Shown piece by piece: positions 15,967 to 24,090 of a DNA stretch of 64,000 nt. A program made the position numbers and the translations under genes. Every line of letters starts with the position of its first letter. Position 1 is the first letter of the stretch. The notes beneath the pieces were generated by a model. That model searched no databases. It was not told the DNA's origin and saw only the letters and a list, made by a program, of their open reading frames with translations. Location: positions 39,265 to 103,264 of the IMG/VR virus record IMGVR_UViG_3300037504_000888. One strand, written 5' to 3'. Source of the stretch: a virus.

Positions 15967-16748
15967 CCCTGTTGTCCCCCCAAGGACTGCAGGAACTGCT
16001 CGAGCTCGCCCCCGTTGAGAGCCGACGCGAGCTCGGTGGTGAGGTCTCCGCGTTGACGGTGCATCGCAGCTTCGACGAACGTCACGAGTAGGAGCAGCGT
16101 GGTGCCGGTAATCTGATTGCTGACAGCAGCCTGGTTCTTGAGTTCGGTGAGTGCTGCTACGAGCTGGCCCTGCGACTGCGTGAGGGCCTGGATGCTCTGA
16201 GAGATCTTCTGCTGGTTGCTGATGATGGTGGCCAGCGGGTCAGGGTCGTTGGAGAACGTCGGCTGCCGGACGTCAGCTGCCGGGGCAGGAGGAGTGGCAG
16301 CCGGGGCGGCAGGAGCAGCAGGAGGGGCGGCAGGGGCGGCAGGAGCGGCCGGGGCGGCCTGTTGGGGAATCCCGACTGCTCCGGGCATGGAGATGGCAGG
16401 AGCGGCCGCCGGGGCGGCAGGAGCTGATGGACCCGGCATGGACATCTGCTGTGAGGGCATCTGTGGGGCTCCGCTTGGCATGGCCGGCTGCTGTGGGGCC
16501 GGCTGCTGTGGGGCTGATGCTGCCTGGGCCGGAGCAACACCCTGACCGGCATCCTTGGCCTGGAGCACGGCGAGCAGGCGCTCTGCTTGCTGATCGGGAG
16601 GAGCGCTCGAATAGGCGATCTTGTCGTTATGATCGGCGAAGGCGTTCTCCTGGTTCATGATCCTGAAGCGGAGGCTCGGGCGGAGCTGTTCTTGGATGTA
16701 GTTGAGGTCCCGGGGGATGGTGTCGGCGTTGATGGTTCCTACGCTCAT
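15963..16748 (-). CDS. Ala/Pro/Gln-rich protein of the replication operon
   Basis: The chosen ATG (MSVGTINADT) has a GAGGAAAAG ribosome site and overlaps the upstream stop as ATGA; a longer frame runs further upstream but lacks these signals. The product is 261 residues. The N-terminal 70 residues are charged and probably folded. Residues about 85-165 are a low-complexity Ala/Pro/Gln/Met linker. The C-terminal 95 residues are helical with a hydrophobic stretch (TGTTLLLLVTF) and end in LGGQQG. It is the last or next-to-last gene of the operon. Function is unknown; a flexible scaffold or DNA-metabolism accessory protein is possible. Confidence 0.65.
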   Translation of the reverse strand: MSVGTINADTIPRDLNYIQEQLRPSLRFRIMNQENAFADHNDKIAYSSAPPDQQAERLLAVLQAKDAGQGVAPAQAASAPQQPAPQQPAMPSGAPQMPSQQMSMPGPSAPAAPAAAPAISMPGAVGIPQQAAPAAPAAPAAPPAAPAAPAATPPAPAADVRQPTFSNDPDPLATIISNQQKISQSIQALTQSQGQLVAALTELKNQAAVSNQITGTTLLLLVTFVEAAMHRQRGDLTTELASALNGGELEQFLQSLGGQQG

Positions 16749-17155
16749 GATCTTTTCCTCAGTTGCTTGATGAGTTGGGTATTTTGGGGGGCCTGGTTCG
16801 ACACGCAGGCAATCACCTGCATGTCGGTGCAACCAAAGCACGGCCTCGGGTTCGCCTTGGTTGGGTCTGGGTGCTTCATATCCTTGGCGGGACACTTCAA
16901 CTGTGGGCGGAGGGTCCGCCAGTACTGCTCGATGAAGGCGATGAGTCCCTCGCGCAGCTCGTCGATGGGGTGCTCGACGTCACTGAAGTCTTCTGGCAAC
17001 CAGTCTCTTAGCGCGTCGATGAGACGGGTTCGCTCCCAGGCGGGATGAACGTTGAGCCCAGCGTGACGGCAGAGCTGATAGAGCTCGGTGTGATTCAGTC
17101 GGTCGAAGAGGTCATAGTCGATGCTGGTTGTAGATGAAGACGTCAACGGGTCCAT
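16745..17155 (-). CDS. SAP-like domain plus cysteine cluster protein
   Basis: A 136-residue protein. Residues about 22-52 (HTELYQLCRHAGL, later TRLIDALRDWL) fit a SAP or Rho-N-like helix-extended-loop-helix fold that often binds nucleic acid. The C-terminal part carries cysteines in a C-x(n)-C-x2-C-x(n)-C arrangement (CPAK, CFGC, IAC) that could bind zinc. It overlaps the RusA-like gene at its 5' end and is coupled to the next gene by ATGA. The setting among recombination genes suggests a DNA-binding accessory role. Start choice is uncertain because the AGGAGG site abuts the ATG. Confidence 0.6.
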   Translation of the reverse strand: MDPLTSSSTTSIDYDLFDRLNHTELYQLCRHAGLNVHPAWERTRLIDALRDWLPEDFSDVEHPIDELREGLIAFIEQYWRTLRPQLKCPAKDMKHPDPTKANPRPCFGCTDMQVIACVSNQAPQNTQLIKQLRKRS

Positions 17156-17606
17156 CCTCCTGTTCCGCGTTCCAGGCCCAAAGCTCGAAGTACGCCTCCC
17201 CGCCTGGGGGTGCCTGTACCTTCATCGAAGTGACACAGACGTGTTGTGAATCGTCATGCCCGCAAGCGTCGACCAACGCATCTTCTAGAACCTTGAGGTA
17301 GTTGGATGCGTCAAGTTTCTTATGCCGTGTCTTTGCCTTTTTTGGCCACCCGCGGTTGTAGAGCTCTTGGAAGTAGAGCACAACGATAATCGAGTATTCT
17401 CCGGACGGGCTGGAGAAGAACTTCAGCACCTCCGGGTGGTTTCGCGCGAGCCATGTCTTGAACTCGCGTTTGTACTTCTTGCCGGTGTTGTTGAGCACCC
17501 GCAGAATCACGGGCTTGCCCTTGGGGTTGTTCTTCGGCCTTGCCAGCTTGCTGAAGTAGGCGTTGTTCATCGACGGTGGGAAGAACGGGCACTTGATGTG
17601 GATCAC
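17112..17606 (-). CDS. RusA-like Holliday junction resolvase
   Basis: A 164-residue protein starting at GTG that overlaps the upstream stop (GTGA). The region KLDASNYLKVLEDALVDA (about 98-115), followed by DDSQH, matches the RusA family pattern, in which conserved Asp and Lys residues bind metal and cleave four-way junctions. The N-terminal PPSMNN motif also fits RusA (P-x-x-x-N-x). Family members are usually 120-170 residues, so it is full length. It would resolve recombination and replication intermediates before packaging, working with the RecA-like recombinase encoded upstream. Confidence 0.8.
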   Translation of the reverse strand: MIHIKCPFFPPSMNNAYFSKLARPKNNPKGKPVILRVLNNTGKKYKREFKTWLARNHPEVLKFFSSPSGEYSIIVVLYFQELYNRGWPKKAKTRHKKLDASNYLKVLEDALVDACGHDDSQHVCVTSMKVQAPPGGEAYFELWAWNAEQEDGPVDVFIYNQHRL

Positions 17607-18235
17607 TGACTGAATCTCCGGGGCCCAGAACGGTGCTGTCGCCCATGGATGTCCACATCCTGTCCCCGTATGGTGACGCGTCGACTCAGTAGGGCGCTGG
17701 TGCGCTCGATGCTGGATAGGAAGCCTTCTAGAACCTTCTTCTGCGAGGTGATCTCTGCGATGCGTTGTTCGATCTGCCGGGGGTACGGCTGGCGTTCAGC
17801 GGCCTCTTTGAGCTCGGTCTCGCTAGGTACGTCGGATTTCTTGGAGGCGTGAAGCTTTGCGTCATCGCGCAGTGCGGTTTTGAACTCCCGAACGATGTCC
17901 TTGTACTCCCGGTGGCGAACCTCTAGCTCGGCTTCGACAAAGCCAAGAAGCCTCTTGCAGAGGTCGAACCAGTGGTTGACCTCAGCCATCAGACGCTCGA
18001 ATTCCTCCCCTTCTAGATCCACGAACTGGTCGGGGGTGAGCGTCGGATAGGGGCAGACCGGAGGGGAGATATTCTCGTTGAACCCCTTCAGAGCCAGCTC
18101 TTGTATGGCTTTGGAGTAGGTATCTTCCCACTCCGCGGTGATTGCGTCTTGCTGGTCATCGGGGACGTAGCCGTTGACGTTGACGTTGAGGGTCACTTGG
18201 TCAGCCTCCTTGGTGGTGACGTCTTCTTTCTCCAC
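17603..18235 (-). CDS. Coiled-coil protein, possible recombination mediator
   Basis: A 210-residue protein. The N-terminal 60 residues are acidic. Residues about 65-180 are long charged helices with heptad character (for example ELEVRHREYKDIVREFKTAL), and the last 35 residues are basic. It sits between a RusA-like nuclease and a Cas4/RecB-like nuclease, downstream of the recombinase gene. T4-type phages encode small helical mediators (UvsY) at comparable places, and the helix pattern with a basic C-terminus would be compatible, but I see no diagnostic motif. Stop and start overlaps on both sides show tight coupling. Function unproven. Confidence 0.55.
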   Translation of the reverse strand: MEKEDVTTKEADQVTLNVNVNGYVPDDQQDAITAEWEDTYSKAIQELALKGFNENISPPVCPYPTLTPDQFVDLEGEEFERLMAEVNHWFDLCKRLLGFVEAELEVRHREYKDIVREFKTALRDDAKLHASKKSDVPSETELKEAAERQPYPRQIEQRIAEITSQKKVLEGFLSSIERTSALLSRRVTIRGQDVDIHGRQHRSGPRRFSQ

Positions 18236-19050
18236 GTCGTGTGCAGCTTGAGGATGGTGGGGCGGCAGGTTTCACTGAAGGCACACCACTTGCAGGGCAT
18301 CCCCTCCTCGCGGTCGGGGAGTGTGCCAGCTTGGAGGTGCTGATGGGCGAGCTGGCTGCGACCCTCAAGCGTGTTCCACTCGTTGCGGTTGAACGGCACG
18401 ACCCACGGTGCCGTGGGGGGTGTCCAGTTGCTGTTCGACTTGTTGTAGTAGAGAAACCACATCAGCGGTACGTCGAGGGCTTTCTGATACAGGGTGGCCT
18501 GCTGTAGGTGGTGGTCCTTGGGTCCTGTCAGCTTCTCGAACTCATCGGCGGACGTCGTCTTGATCTCCCAGCCGAGGCGTAGGTAGGGCTGACCCACTGT
18601 GTCGCAAAAGGTGAACACACCGTCGCAAGATGAGGAGTAGTCGTACTGGGCGGATACGCCGCCCAGGTTTTTGTCGATCCTCACCTCGTCCTCGAGCGAC
18701 ACCTGGCCGAGTGTTGTTGCGCAGACCTCCTCGAACTCAGTCTGCAGAAGCGCGTGCAGCATGGTGCCGACGTCGAAGCGGTTCTGCATGTTCACGTCGG
18801 GGTTGGCTGCCTGGCGCGGCTCACCTCGCAGCGCATAGACGGCCTGCCTCACGCAGGTGTTCAACTCGGAGGCATGAAGCCCAGGCGAGCGATTACTGTT
18901 GTCTCCGAAGTGCACCGCAACAGTGCGTCCGCCGACGTCCCGTTTCTTCCAGTCTTCGTAGGCTGGGCCGAGCCAAGCAACCTGCTCGAGCAAGCTCTTC
19001 CAGTTGTTGTGTGGGTCGTACAGGTCGTCAATCGTCAGTAGCCTTGGCAT
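18193..19050 (-). CDS. Cas4/RecB-like PD-(D/E)XK nuclease with Fe-S cysteines
   Basis: A 285-residue protein. Catalytic residues of the RecB-type nuclease fold are visible: Asp in SSCDGVF (about 143), then WEIKTTS with the E-x-K pair (about 160-165), and the Q motif HHLQQATLYQKAL. A cysteine near residue 63 (NTCVRQ) and three at the C-terminus (CKWCAFSETC) match the four ligands of the Cas4/AddB [4Fe-4S] cluster. The predicted activity is single-strand-dependent DNA exonuclease for end processing in recombination. It overlaps both flanking genes. No cas genes are nearby, so a CRISPR role is not indicated. Confidence 0.8.
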   Translation of the reverse strand: MPRLLTIDDLYDPHNNWKSLLEQVAWLGPAYEDWKKRDVGGRTVAVHFGDNSNRSPGLHASELNTCVRQAVYALRGEPRQAANPDVNMQNRFDVGTMLHALLQTEFEEVCATTLGQVSLEDEVRIDKNLGGVSAQYDYSSSCDGVFTFCDTVGQPYLRLGWEIKTTSADEFEKLTGPKDHHLQQATLYQKALDVPLMWFLYYNKSNSNWTPPTAPWVVPFNRNEWNTLEGRSQLAHQHLQAGTLPDREEGMPCKWCAFSETCRPTILKLHTTWRKKTSPPRRLTK

Positions 19051-19546
19051 GCTTCTCCCATTCGCTGCGCGGCACGAGCACCCACGAGTCCTCGGTCCGT
19101 AGGGTCTGTGGGTCTTTGAAGTCGACTACGAAGACAGGGATTTCACCCAGTGCGCACTCCGACCGAATCTTGTCGAGCTCGGTGCGCCGCACTGAGTAGC
19201 TTTTCTTCATCGTGTACTTCGCCTCAATACGGTACTTGCCGGCGACACGAACGTCGCCCTCGTAACCGGTTTGGTTCCCACTTCCGTAATGCCGCCGGCC
19301 GCCTGTGGTTTGCGCCAGCTTCTCTTCCTGCTTCACAGAGGCCCTCTTCATCTTCTTCTTCGAGTGCTTGGGCCGGCTCTCCTTGGGTGGGTGGAGGATG
19401 ACGGGTATGTGATGCGTCGCGTGCTCACAAGGTAGGAGCGCCTGGTCGACGAGGAAGTCACCGCGGTAGCCGTCATCAGTCGTGAGTTCGACGATGATGG
19501 CCCCTGCGGTGGTGCGGGTGAGAAGGGCGCCTATCGATACAAACAC
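19028..19546 (-). CDS. PD-(D/E)XK nuclease, Holliday-junction-resolvase-like
   Basis: About 172 residues from a GTG that overlaps the recombinase gene by 16 bases; a longer frame exists but lies inside the recombinase gene. The catalytic signature GDVRVAGKYRIEAKYT gives D-(x)n-E-x-K, followed by basic residues (MKKSYSVRR), as in archaeal Hjc-like and phage resolvase-like nucleases. A Lys-rich stretch (KHSKKKMKR) precedes it. With RusA and the Cas4-like enzyme it makes three nuclease genes within 2.5 kb. The exact substrate (junction, flap or nick) cannot be told from sequence. Start site uncertain. Confidence 0.65.
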   Translation of the reverse strand: MFVSIGALLTRTTAGAIIVELTTDDGYRGDFLVDQALLPCEHATHHIPVILHPPKESRPKHSKKKMKRASVKQEEKLAQTTGGRRHYGSGNQTGYEGDVRVAGKYRIEAKYTMKKSYSVRRTELDKIRSECALGEIPVFVVDFKDPQTLRTEDSWVLVPRSEWEKHAKATDD

Positions 19547-20820
19547 TTGATTCCCGCCGCCGCCATGATGTGGCGACGGAAGTCTAGCTCGAAGTCGAAG
19601 TCCACCTGGAGGCATTCTTTGAAAGCCTCCTCGGTAGGTGCGTACATCCCGTCTAGGGGCTCGCGGGTGACGCCGTTCAGCAACTGCATGCCCTTGTTCG
19701 TATGCAGGAGCAGCCCCTGGCGCTTGGCGAAGAGGATGAGGTCGCCGTGGACGTCGACGTTGCCGGGGAAGAACTCCGAGTAGTAGAAGTTGAACTCGCC
19801 CTTGATGTGGTCGTGGGTGCCAGCCTTGCCCTTAATGGTCTCAAAGCCGGTCTTCTTGCCCACGGTGTAGTCGCGCCCTTGAATCTGGCGCTTGATCTGC
19901 GCCCCCGGCCACATGGCGAGGTCGATGAGCTTGAAGTGCTCAGTGGCCTTGCCGCCGGTGACCTTCCACTCCTTGCCGTACTGGCTGTCATTGGCCCGCA
20001 CCTGTTGGGTGAAGAGCAGGCTGGTGGTATTCCTGCCCTTGTTCACGTAGGGGACGTACTTGGGCCAGAACTTCGTCATCATCAGAGCTCGAGCGGCCCG
20101 AGCAGCATCCTCGTCCATCTCCTTGTCAGCGTCGCGCTGAGGCTCAAGGGATGAGATGGAGTCCACGCCGATGATGTTGAAGACGTTGGACTTCACACAC
20201 TCCAGCACGGTCTGCAGAACCTGCTCGCCGGTGCCACCCTCGATGACATGCAGCGTGCCGATTTGATGCTTGAGGCCCGCGATGCGCTCGTTGTCCCACA
20301 TGGGCAGCCCGAGCTCCATGTCTCGCTGAATCCACTGGCGGATGACGTTGTCAGGCACCTCTACGCGCATACCGGCCTGCAGCATCTGATCGTAGGGCAT
20401 CTGCGTCTCCGAGATGTGCAGCGCACCCATGAACGAGTTGCCGTAGATTTGCTGCTGCATCGCCATGGTACGGAAGAGCAGCCAGGTCTTCCCAGCATTG
20501 TAGACGCCGGAGATCATGCAGGCTCCGCCAGCGGGGAAGCCCCCACCGAGAGCGACGTCGAGCTCCACGATGCCGGTGGGGCGTCGAAGGGTGTAGACGG
20601 TCTCCATCTGACGGGCGGGGATGAGCTTGCCTTCGAGCTTGTTCATCACCGTGTTGAGGGCTCGGGTGCGCTCAGCGTCAGTATTGGAGGGGAGCGCCGG
20701 GTCTTTGGTGACCGCCAGGGCCGGACCCGCAGCAGCCCTGGATACGGGGGCGGGTCCGGCTTTCTTCTCGGTCTTTTTGGCGGGCGCCTTCTTCTTTACG
20801 GCTTTCTTCCTCGTGGCCAT
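19531..20820 (-). CDS. RecA/UvsX-family recombinase
   Basis: The ATG used (MATRKKAVKKK) has an AAGGAG ribosome site and gives 429 residues. The Walker A motif is GVYNAGKT (about 105), Walker B is IIGVDSISS (about 215), and the DNA-binding loop region FTQQVRAND...TGGKA aligns with RecA L2 (N-Q-x-R...TGGNA). These show an ATP-dependent strand-exchange protein. The first 35 residues are an unusual Lys/Ala/Pro-rich basic tail like histone H1 C-termini, absent from E. coli RecA. The product would coat ssDNA for recombination-dependent replication, with the SSB-like protein and UvsW-like helicase encoded in the same operon. Confidence 0.9.
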   Translation of the reverse strand: MATRKKAVKKKAPAKKTEKKAGPAPVSRAAAGPALAVTKDPALPSNTDAERTRALNTVMNKLEGKLIPARQMETVYTLRRPTGIVELDVALGGGFPAGGACMISGVYNAGKTWLLFRTMAMQQQIYGNSFMGALHISETQMPYDQMLQAGMRVEVPDNVIRQWIQRDMELGLPMWDNERIAGLKHQIGTLHVIEGGTGEQVLQTVLECVKSNVFNIIGVDSISSLEPQRDADKEMDEDAARAARALMMTKFWPKYVPYVNKGRNTTSLLFTQQVRANDSQYGKEWKVTGGKATEHFKLIDLAMWPGAQIKRQIQGRDYTVGKKTGFETIKGKAGTHDHIKGEFNFYYSEFFPGNVDVHGDLILFAKRQGLLLHTNKGMQLLNGVTREPLDGMYAPTEEAFKECLQVDFDFELDFRRHIMAAAGIKCLYR

Positions 20821-20978
20821 GGGTCTCCTTGATGTTCGAACGGCTCCGTCCCGTGAACGGGGCACTTCACGACGCTGCCTAGCTTCTCCAGCTCACGGCC
20901 GCATTGCGGGCAGCCTTGGGCAGCCTTCTTCTCGAGGGCGGACTGATCAACGCTTTCATCGACTCCTAGCTTTTCCAT
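20796..20978 (-). CDS. Small zinc-ribbon protein
   Basis: A 60-residue protein from the ATG of MEKLGVDESV. CPQCGRELEKLGSVVKCPVHG supplies C-x2-C and C-x2-H ligands for a single zinc ribbon. It overlaps the HU-like gene upstream and the recombinase gene downstream, by about 25 bases each. It probably has a nucleic-acid or protein-binding accessory role in the replication operon. A frame exists further upstream but starts inside the HU-like gene. Confidence 0.6.
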   Translation of the reverse strand: MEKLGVDESVDQSALEKKAAQGCPQCGRELEKLGSVVKCPVHGTEPFEHQGDPWPRGRKP

Positions 20979-21294
20979 TCTTCTTGAGCTCCTTCTTGAG
21001 TAGGGGGGACATGGAGAAGGATACCGCAAAGTAGGCGTCGACGTAGCGTTTGTACTTCACGTCGGGGTTGTGTTTGCTCGCCAGCTCGAACATCTTCTTG
21101 CGCTTGACCTTGGTGACAGTGACTTGTCCCAGCCGAGGAAGAGCGACGGTGCCCTCCTCGACCAAGGTTTCGCGAGCAGCCTCGATGAACAACTTGGTGA
21201 TGAGCGATACGCTCTTTCGGTCCATGCCAAGCTGTGCGGCGACGCGACTGTCTAGAACGAGCTTGGTTCTTTGGCTGTGGTTCTGGTCTCTCAC
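20956..21294 (-). CDS. HU/IHF-like DNA-bending protein
   Basis: A 112-residue protein. The pattern DRKSVSLITKLFIEAARETLVEEG...LPRLGQVTV fits the helical body and first strands of the DNABII (HU/IHF) family, and the basic segment KVKRKKMFELASKHN could be the start of the DNA-binding arm. A final helix (SPLLKKELKKNGK) closes the domain. HU proteins are about 90 residues, so this one is slightly longer. It overlaps the DNA polymerase stop as ATGA. It may organise phage DNA or assist the recombinase; sequence identity to cellular HU looks low. Confidence 0.65.
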   Translation of the reverse strand: MRDQNHSQRTKLVLDSRVAAQLGMDRKSVSLITKLFIEAARETLVEEGTVALPRLGQVTVTKVKRKKMFELASKHNPDVKYKRYVDAYFAVSFSMSPLLKKELKKNGKARSR

Positions 21295-21794
21295 TTGGCC
21301 TCACCCCAGGAATCTCCGACGCCCGCTTCGGCCTCCATGGGACAGGCAAGCTCGATGGGGAACGGGTAGGTCATGATCTCCTCGATGTCCTGCTTTGCGT
21401 CCTCAACGTGTTCTGCTGGCACCTCGAAGACCAGCTCGTCGTGGACCTGCAGCACGATGTGGCAGTCGTACCGTTTATCTAGTCCGTAGGCGGCGAGGTT
21501 GAGCTGAGCCATGCGACAGACATCCGCGGCCGAACCTTGGATCTGGGTATTTACCGCCAAGCGCTCACCCAGGGCCTGCTGGTCCTTGCGGTTGCTGTCG
21601 ATCATGGGAATGTTGCGGCGGCGGCCCATCACGGTGAAGGCGTATCCGTACTTCTTGCCCTCCTCGATGGCCTCCTTCATGAACCGCTCAACGGCAGGGT
21701 AAGTCTTCTTGTACTGTTCGATCTTGGCAATGGCGACGTCCTTGTCGACGCCGAGGTCTCTCGCCAACTTGCCAGGACCCATACCGTAGTTCAA
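21291..21794 (-). CDS. DNA polymerase I (family A), exon 2
   Basis: The C-terminal 167 residues of the polymerase, starting at LNYGMGPGKLA. It holds the second half of the motif B helix, the GRRRNIP stretch, the N-T-Q-I-Q-G-S-A region and motif C VLQVHDELVF, whose Asp and Glu bind the catalytic metals. It has no start codon of its own; the frame upstream of 21794 is intron sequence. Joined to exon 1 it restores a perfect motif B (R-x3-K-x3-FG-x2-YG) and a 664-residue polymerase. Confidence 0.9.
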   Translation of the reverse strand: MNYGMGPGKLARDLGVDKDVAIAKIEQYKKTYPAVERFMKEAIEEGKKYGYAFTVMGRRRNIPMIDSNRKDQQALGERLAVNTQIQGSAADVCRMAQLNLAAYGLDKRYDCHIVLQVHDELVFEVPAEHVEDAKQDIEEIMTYPFPIELACPMEAEAGVGDSWGEAK

Positions 21795-22530
21795 CGTGTT
21801 GTTCCCGAGTTTCCCCGGGCACTGACTATACCTTCGCTCTTGATTCCTTACAGGTGGAGCAATGAACTCCACGAGGCCCAGTGGGCTGGAAACTCGAACT
21901 GCAACTGGCACACTGCCGCGGTTTGAACCGAATCCTTTTCGGCAGGTTGTTCGCACAACCATGCTCGACCTGGTGGCACCGTTTGCACAGTACTTCCAGG
22001 TTGTTCGGGTCAGAGTTCCTCCGGTTTCCGTCCTTGTGATGGACGAGTACCGCGAAACGTCCGCAGCGAAGGCAGCGATCACCGTGAGCGGTAAACGCAA
22101 CCTTCTTGTAGTAGTCCGGCGAGGGGCCACCCTTCCAGGCGTTGTTGTTCGCGCCCTTCTGATTGTAGCCCTTGCGTTCGTACGTGGCGTGCCAGCGTTG
22201 CTTGCAAGATTCGAGATGATGTGCACGTCGGCATGGGGGACACCGTTTACAGTTCGCACCCGTCGGGATGAACTGTTCACCGCATCGGCTACATGTTTTT
22301 TCTTTCCGTTGAACATGTCCCATTCCTATGCGCATACTCAAGAGTGCCTGCCGTGTCAACGAGGGAGCGGGAGTGACTACCCTGCGCTGAAGCGCCCCAC
22401 GTTGAGGGGGCCGTCGCCCCCAAGTCGATACACTACCCAGAACGGTGGGCAGCACGGGATTGTCTTAGGCAGCGAGCCCGTAGAGTTCCCCGTTTTGAGC
22501 AGGTTTTACTTCGGCCTGACTGGTAGGTTG
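21795..22530 (-). ncRNA. Group I self-splicing intron in the DNA polymerase gene
   Basis: The 736-base insert splits motif B of the polymerase. Group I hallmarks: exon 1 ends in T and the intron ends in G. Exon 1 CTTCGGT can pair with intron GCCGAAG (22509-22515), forming P1 with a U-G pair exactly at the 5' splice site. AAGGTATAGTC (21823-21833), close to the 3' end, resembles the conserved P7/J8-7 strand of phage group I introns. The HNH endonuclease gene lies wholly inside. P3, P4 and P6 pairings were not modelled. Confidence 0.85.
21826..22335 (-). CDS. HNH homing endonuclease encoded in the intron
   Basis: About 169 residues from MRIGMGHVQR; an ATG twelve bases downstream is an alternative. 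The central HNH domain reads C-L-R-C-G, then LVHHKDGNRRN, NNLEVLC and KRCHQVEH, giving the catalytic His, Asn and His with two zinc CxxC pairs. Zinc ribbons flank it: an N-terminal CSRCGEQF...CKRCPPC and a C-terminal CASCSSSF...CSTC, similar to each other. It should cut intron-less alleles of the polymerase gene and spread the intron. Its stop codon lies inside the conserved intron 3' core, a usual arrangement for intron-encoded endonucleases. Confidence 0.9.
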   Translation of the reverse strand: MRIGMGHVQRKEKTCSRCGEQFIPTGANCKRCPPCRRAHHLESCKQRWHATYERKGYNQKGANNNAWKGGPSPDYYKKVAFTAHGDRCLRCGRFAVLVHHKDGNRRNSDPNNLEVLCKRCHQVEHGCANNLPKRIRFKPRQCASCSSSFQPTGPRGVHCSTCKESRAKV

Positions 22531-24021
22531 ACCGAAGCCGATGTTCTTGGCGTCAGAACGGTAGGCCGCGTGGTCCACCAGGTACTCCAACAGGTTGGCT
22601 CCGGCACGTTGGGTGATGCCGGGGCTCAACTCTTCCGCCTTCATGGCGAGATCGGCGGGGTCCATCGACGCAGCGTCCTTGCTGAGTTTCTTGCCGGCAG
22701 CGACGTCCTCGTAGATGGTGTCGTACATCAGCGCGGCGTTGCCGGAGTGGATATCCCAGCTCCGTAGGAAGATGTCGATCATCGGTTTCTCCATGGCGGC
22801 AGCTGCCAGGAGTCGCATCTCCAGCTGCGAGTAGTCTGCTGCGATTACCTTCCAACCAGGCTCGGTGATGAATGCACTGCGCAAGTTCCAGTGGTCATTC
22901 TCCGGGCGCGGGATGTTCTGGAGGTTCGGGTCGCTCGAGCTCAATCTTCCCGTCCTGGCGACGTCCTGATTGAAGTTCGAGTGGATACGGTCGTAGGGGT
23001 CGAGTAGCTCATGCAGGCCGTCTATGTATGTGCCAAGCAGCTTCGTGTACTCGCGGTGCTCCAGGATGAGCGCTGCTACCGGATCGTGGTTCTTGTAGTA
23101 CTCGAGGAAGGGCTCATTGCACTGAGGTTTTCGGACGCCGCTCTTACCGCCGCTCGTCATCGATAGTGGAGTGAGGTTCGCGATCTCGAAGAAGTACCTC
23201 TGCAGCTGCGGAGTACTTTTGGGGTTGAGCATGAAGCCTGCCTCACGAACGATGTCGCGCTCGATCTGTCGAATCTTGGCGTGCGCTTCGGGACGGGCTG
23301 CCTCGAACTGCGCGCGGTTGACTTTGATGCCACGCCGCTCCATTGCCCACAGCGCCTTGGTGTAAGGCACCTCGACGCGCTCGAAGAAGTCCCAGAGTGT
23401 TGAGATGTAGGGTGGGACGTTCGTGAACAGCGAGTAGGTGTACTCACCCTGCAGCGTTTGTTTGAGCGACTCCCAGCACTTCAGAGTGCCCCAGGCGTCG
23501 TTGGCGGCGTACTCTACCAGCAGGTCGAAGTTTTCCCGCTCGGCGCGCATGATGACCTCTTCTGCGCTTTGCTTCTTGCCGATCCTCCCGAACGTGTCCT
23601 CGAAGTCGGCCCAGGTCCATCCGAGGATGTGGTTGGCGATGAACTTGAGCTTGTGAGGCTTGTCCTCGTACAACAGCGCATGCATCACCTGTACGTCGTG
23701 CCAGTCGCCGGTGATGTTGAGGCCGTAGTTCGCCAGCATGTGCATGTCGAATTTGGCGTTAGCAAGAATCCAGGTCTTCGATGGGTCGGCGAACGCCCTC
23801 TGGCAATGAACGAGCACATCCGCTCGTAACGTCGCTCGGCTGTTGCCCCAAGCAACTGACCAGTAGAGAGGTACGTCGCCCCACTTACTGAGGCCCGTTG
23901 TCTCGGTGTCGATGGCGATGTGCTTCTCGCCCTCGATGGCGTTGACTAGGTACTGGATCTGGTCGTGAGTAGAGTCCCTCGACACGTACAGCGTGTCGGG
24001 CATATCGATGTTCCAGCTCAT
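22531..24021 (-). CDS. DNA polymerase I (family A), exon 1
   Basis: The N-terminal 497 residues from the ATG of MSWNIDMPD, chosen for its AGGAGGT ribosome site; an in-frame GTG lies further upstream. The 3'-5' proofreading domain is complete: Exo I IAIDTETTGL, Exo II ILANAKFDMH and Exo III YAANDAW. Polymerase motif A is IAADYSQLEMRLL. The exon ends in RSDAKNIGFG, the first half of motif B. There is no 5'-3' nuclease domain, as in most phage enzymes. It is the replicative polymerase, co-encoded with primase, helicase and SSB-like protein. The upstream gene is in the same frame, separated by seven TAG codons. Confidence 0.9.
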
Positions 24022-24072
24022 TCCACCTCCTATCGGGGAGGCCCGCCCCGGGTTCACCGGGGCGGACCACTG

Positions 24073-24090
24073 CTACTACTACTACTACTA

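Noticed and set aside
15834-16545. Plus-strand Gly/Ala-rich frames opposite the Ala/Pro/Gln-rich gene
   Set aside because: They are antisense images of a low-complexity coding region without start signals.
21291-24021. DNA polymerase gene broken by frameshift or pseudogenised
   Set aside because: The two parts join in frame exactly at motif B, with group I splice signals and an intact HNH gene between them.
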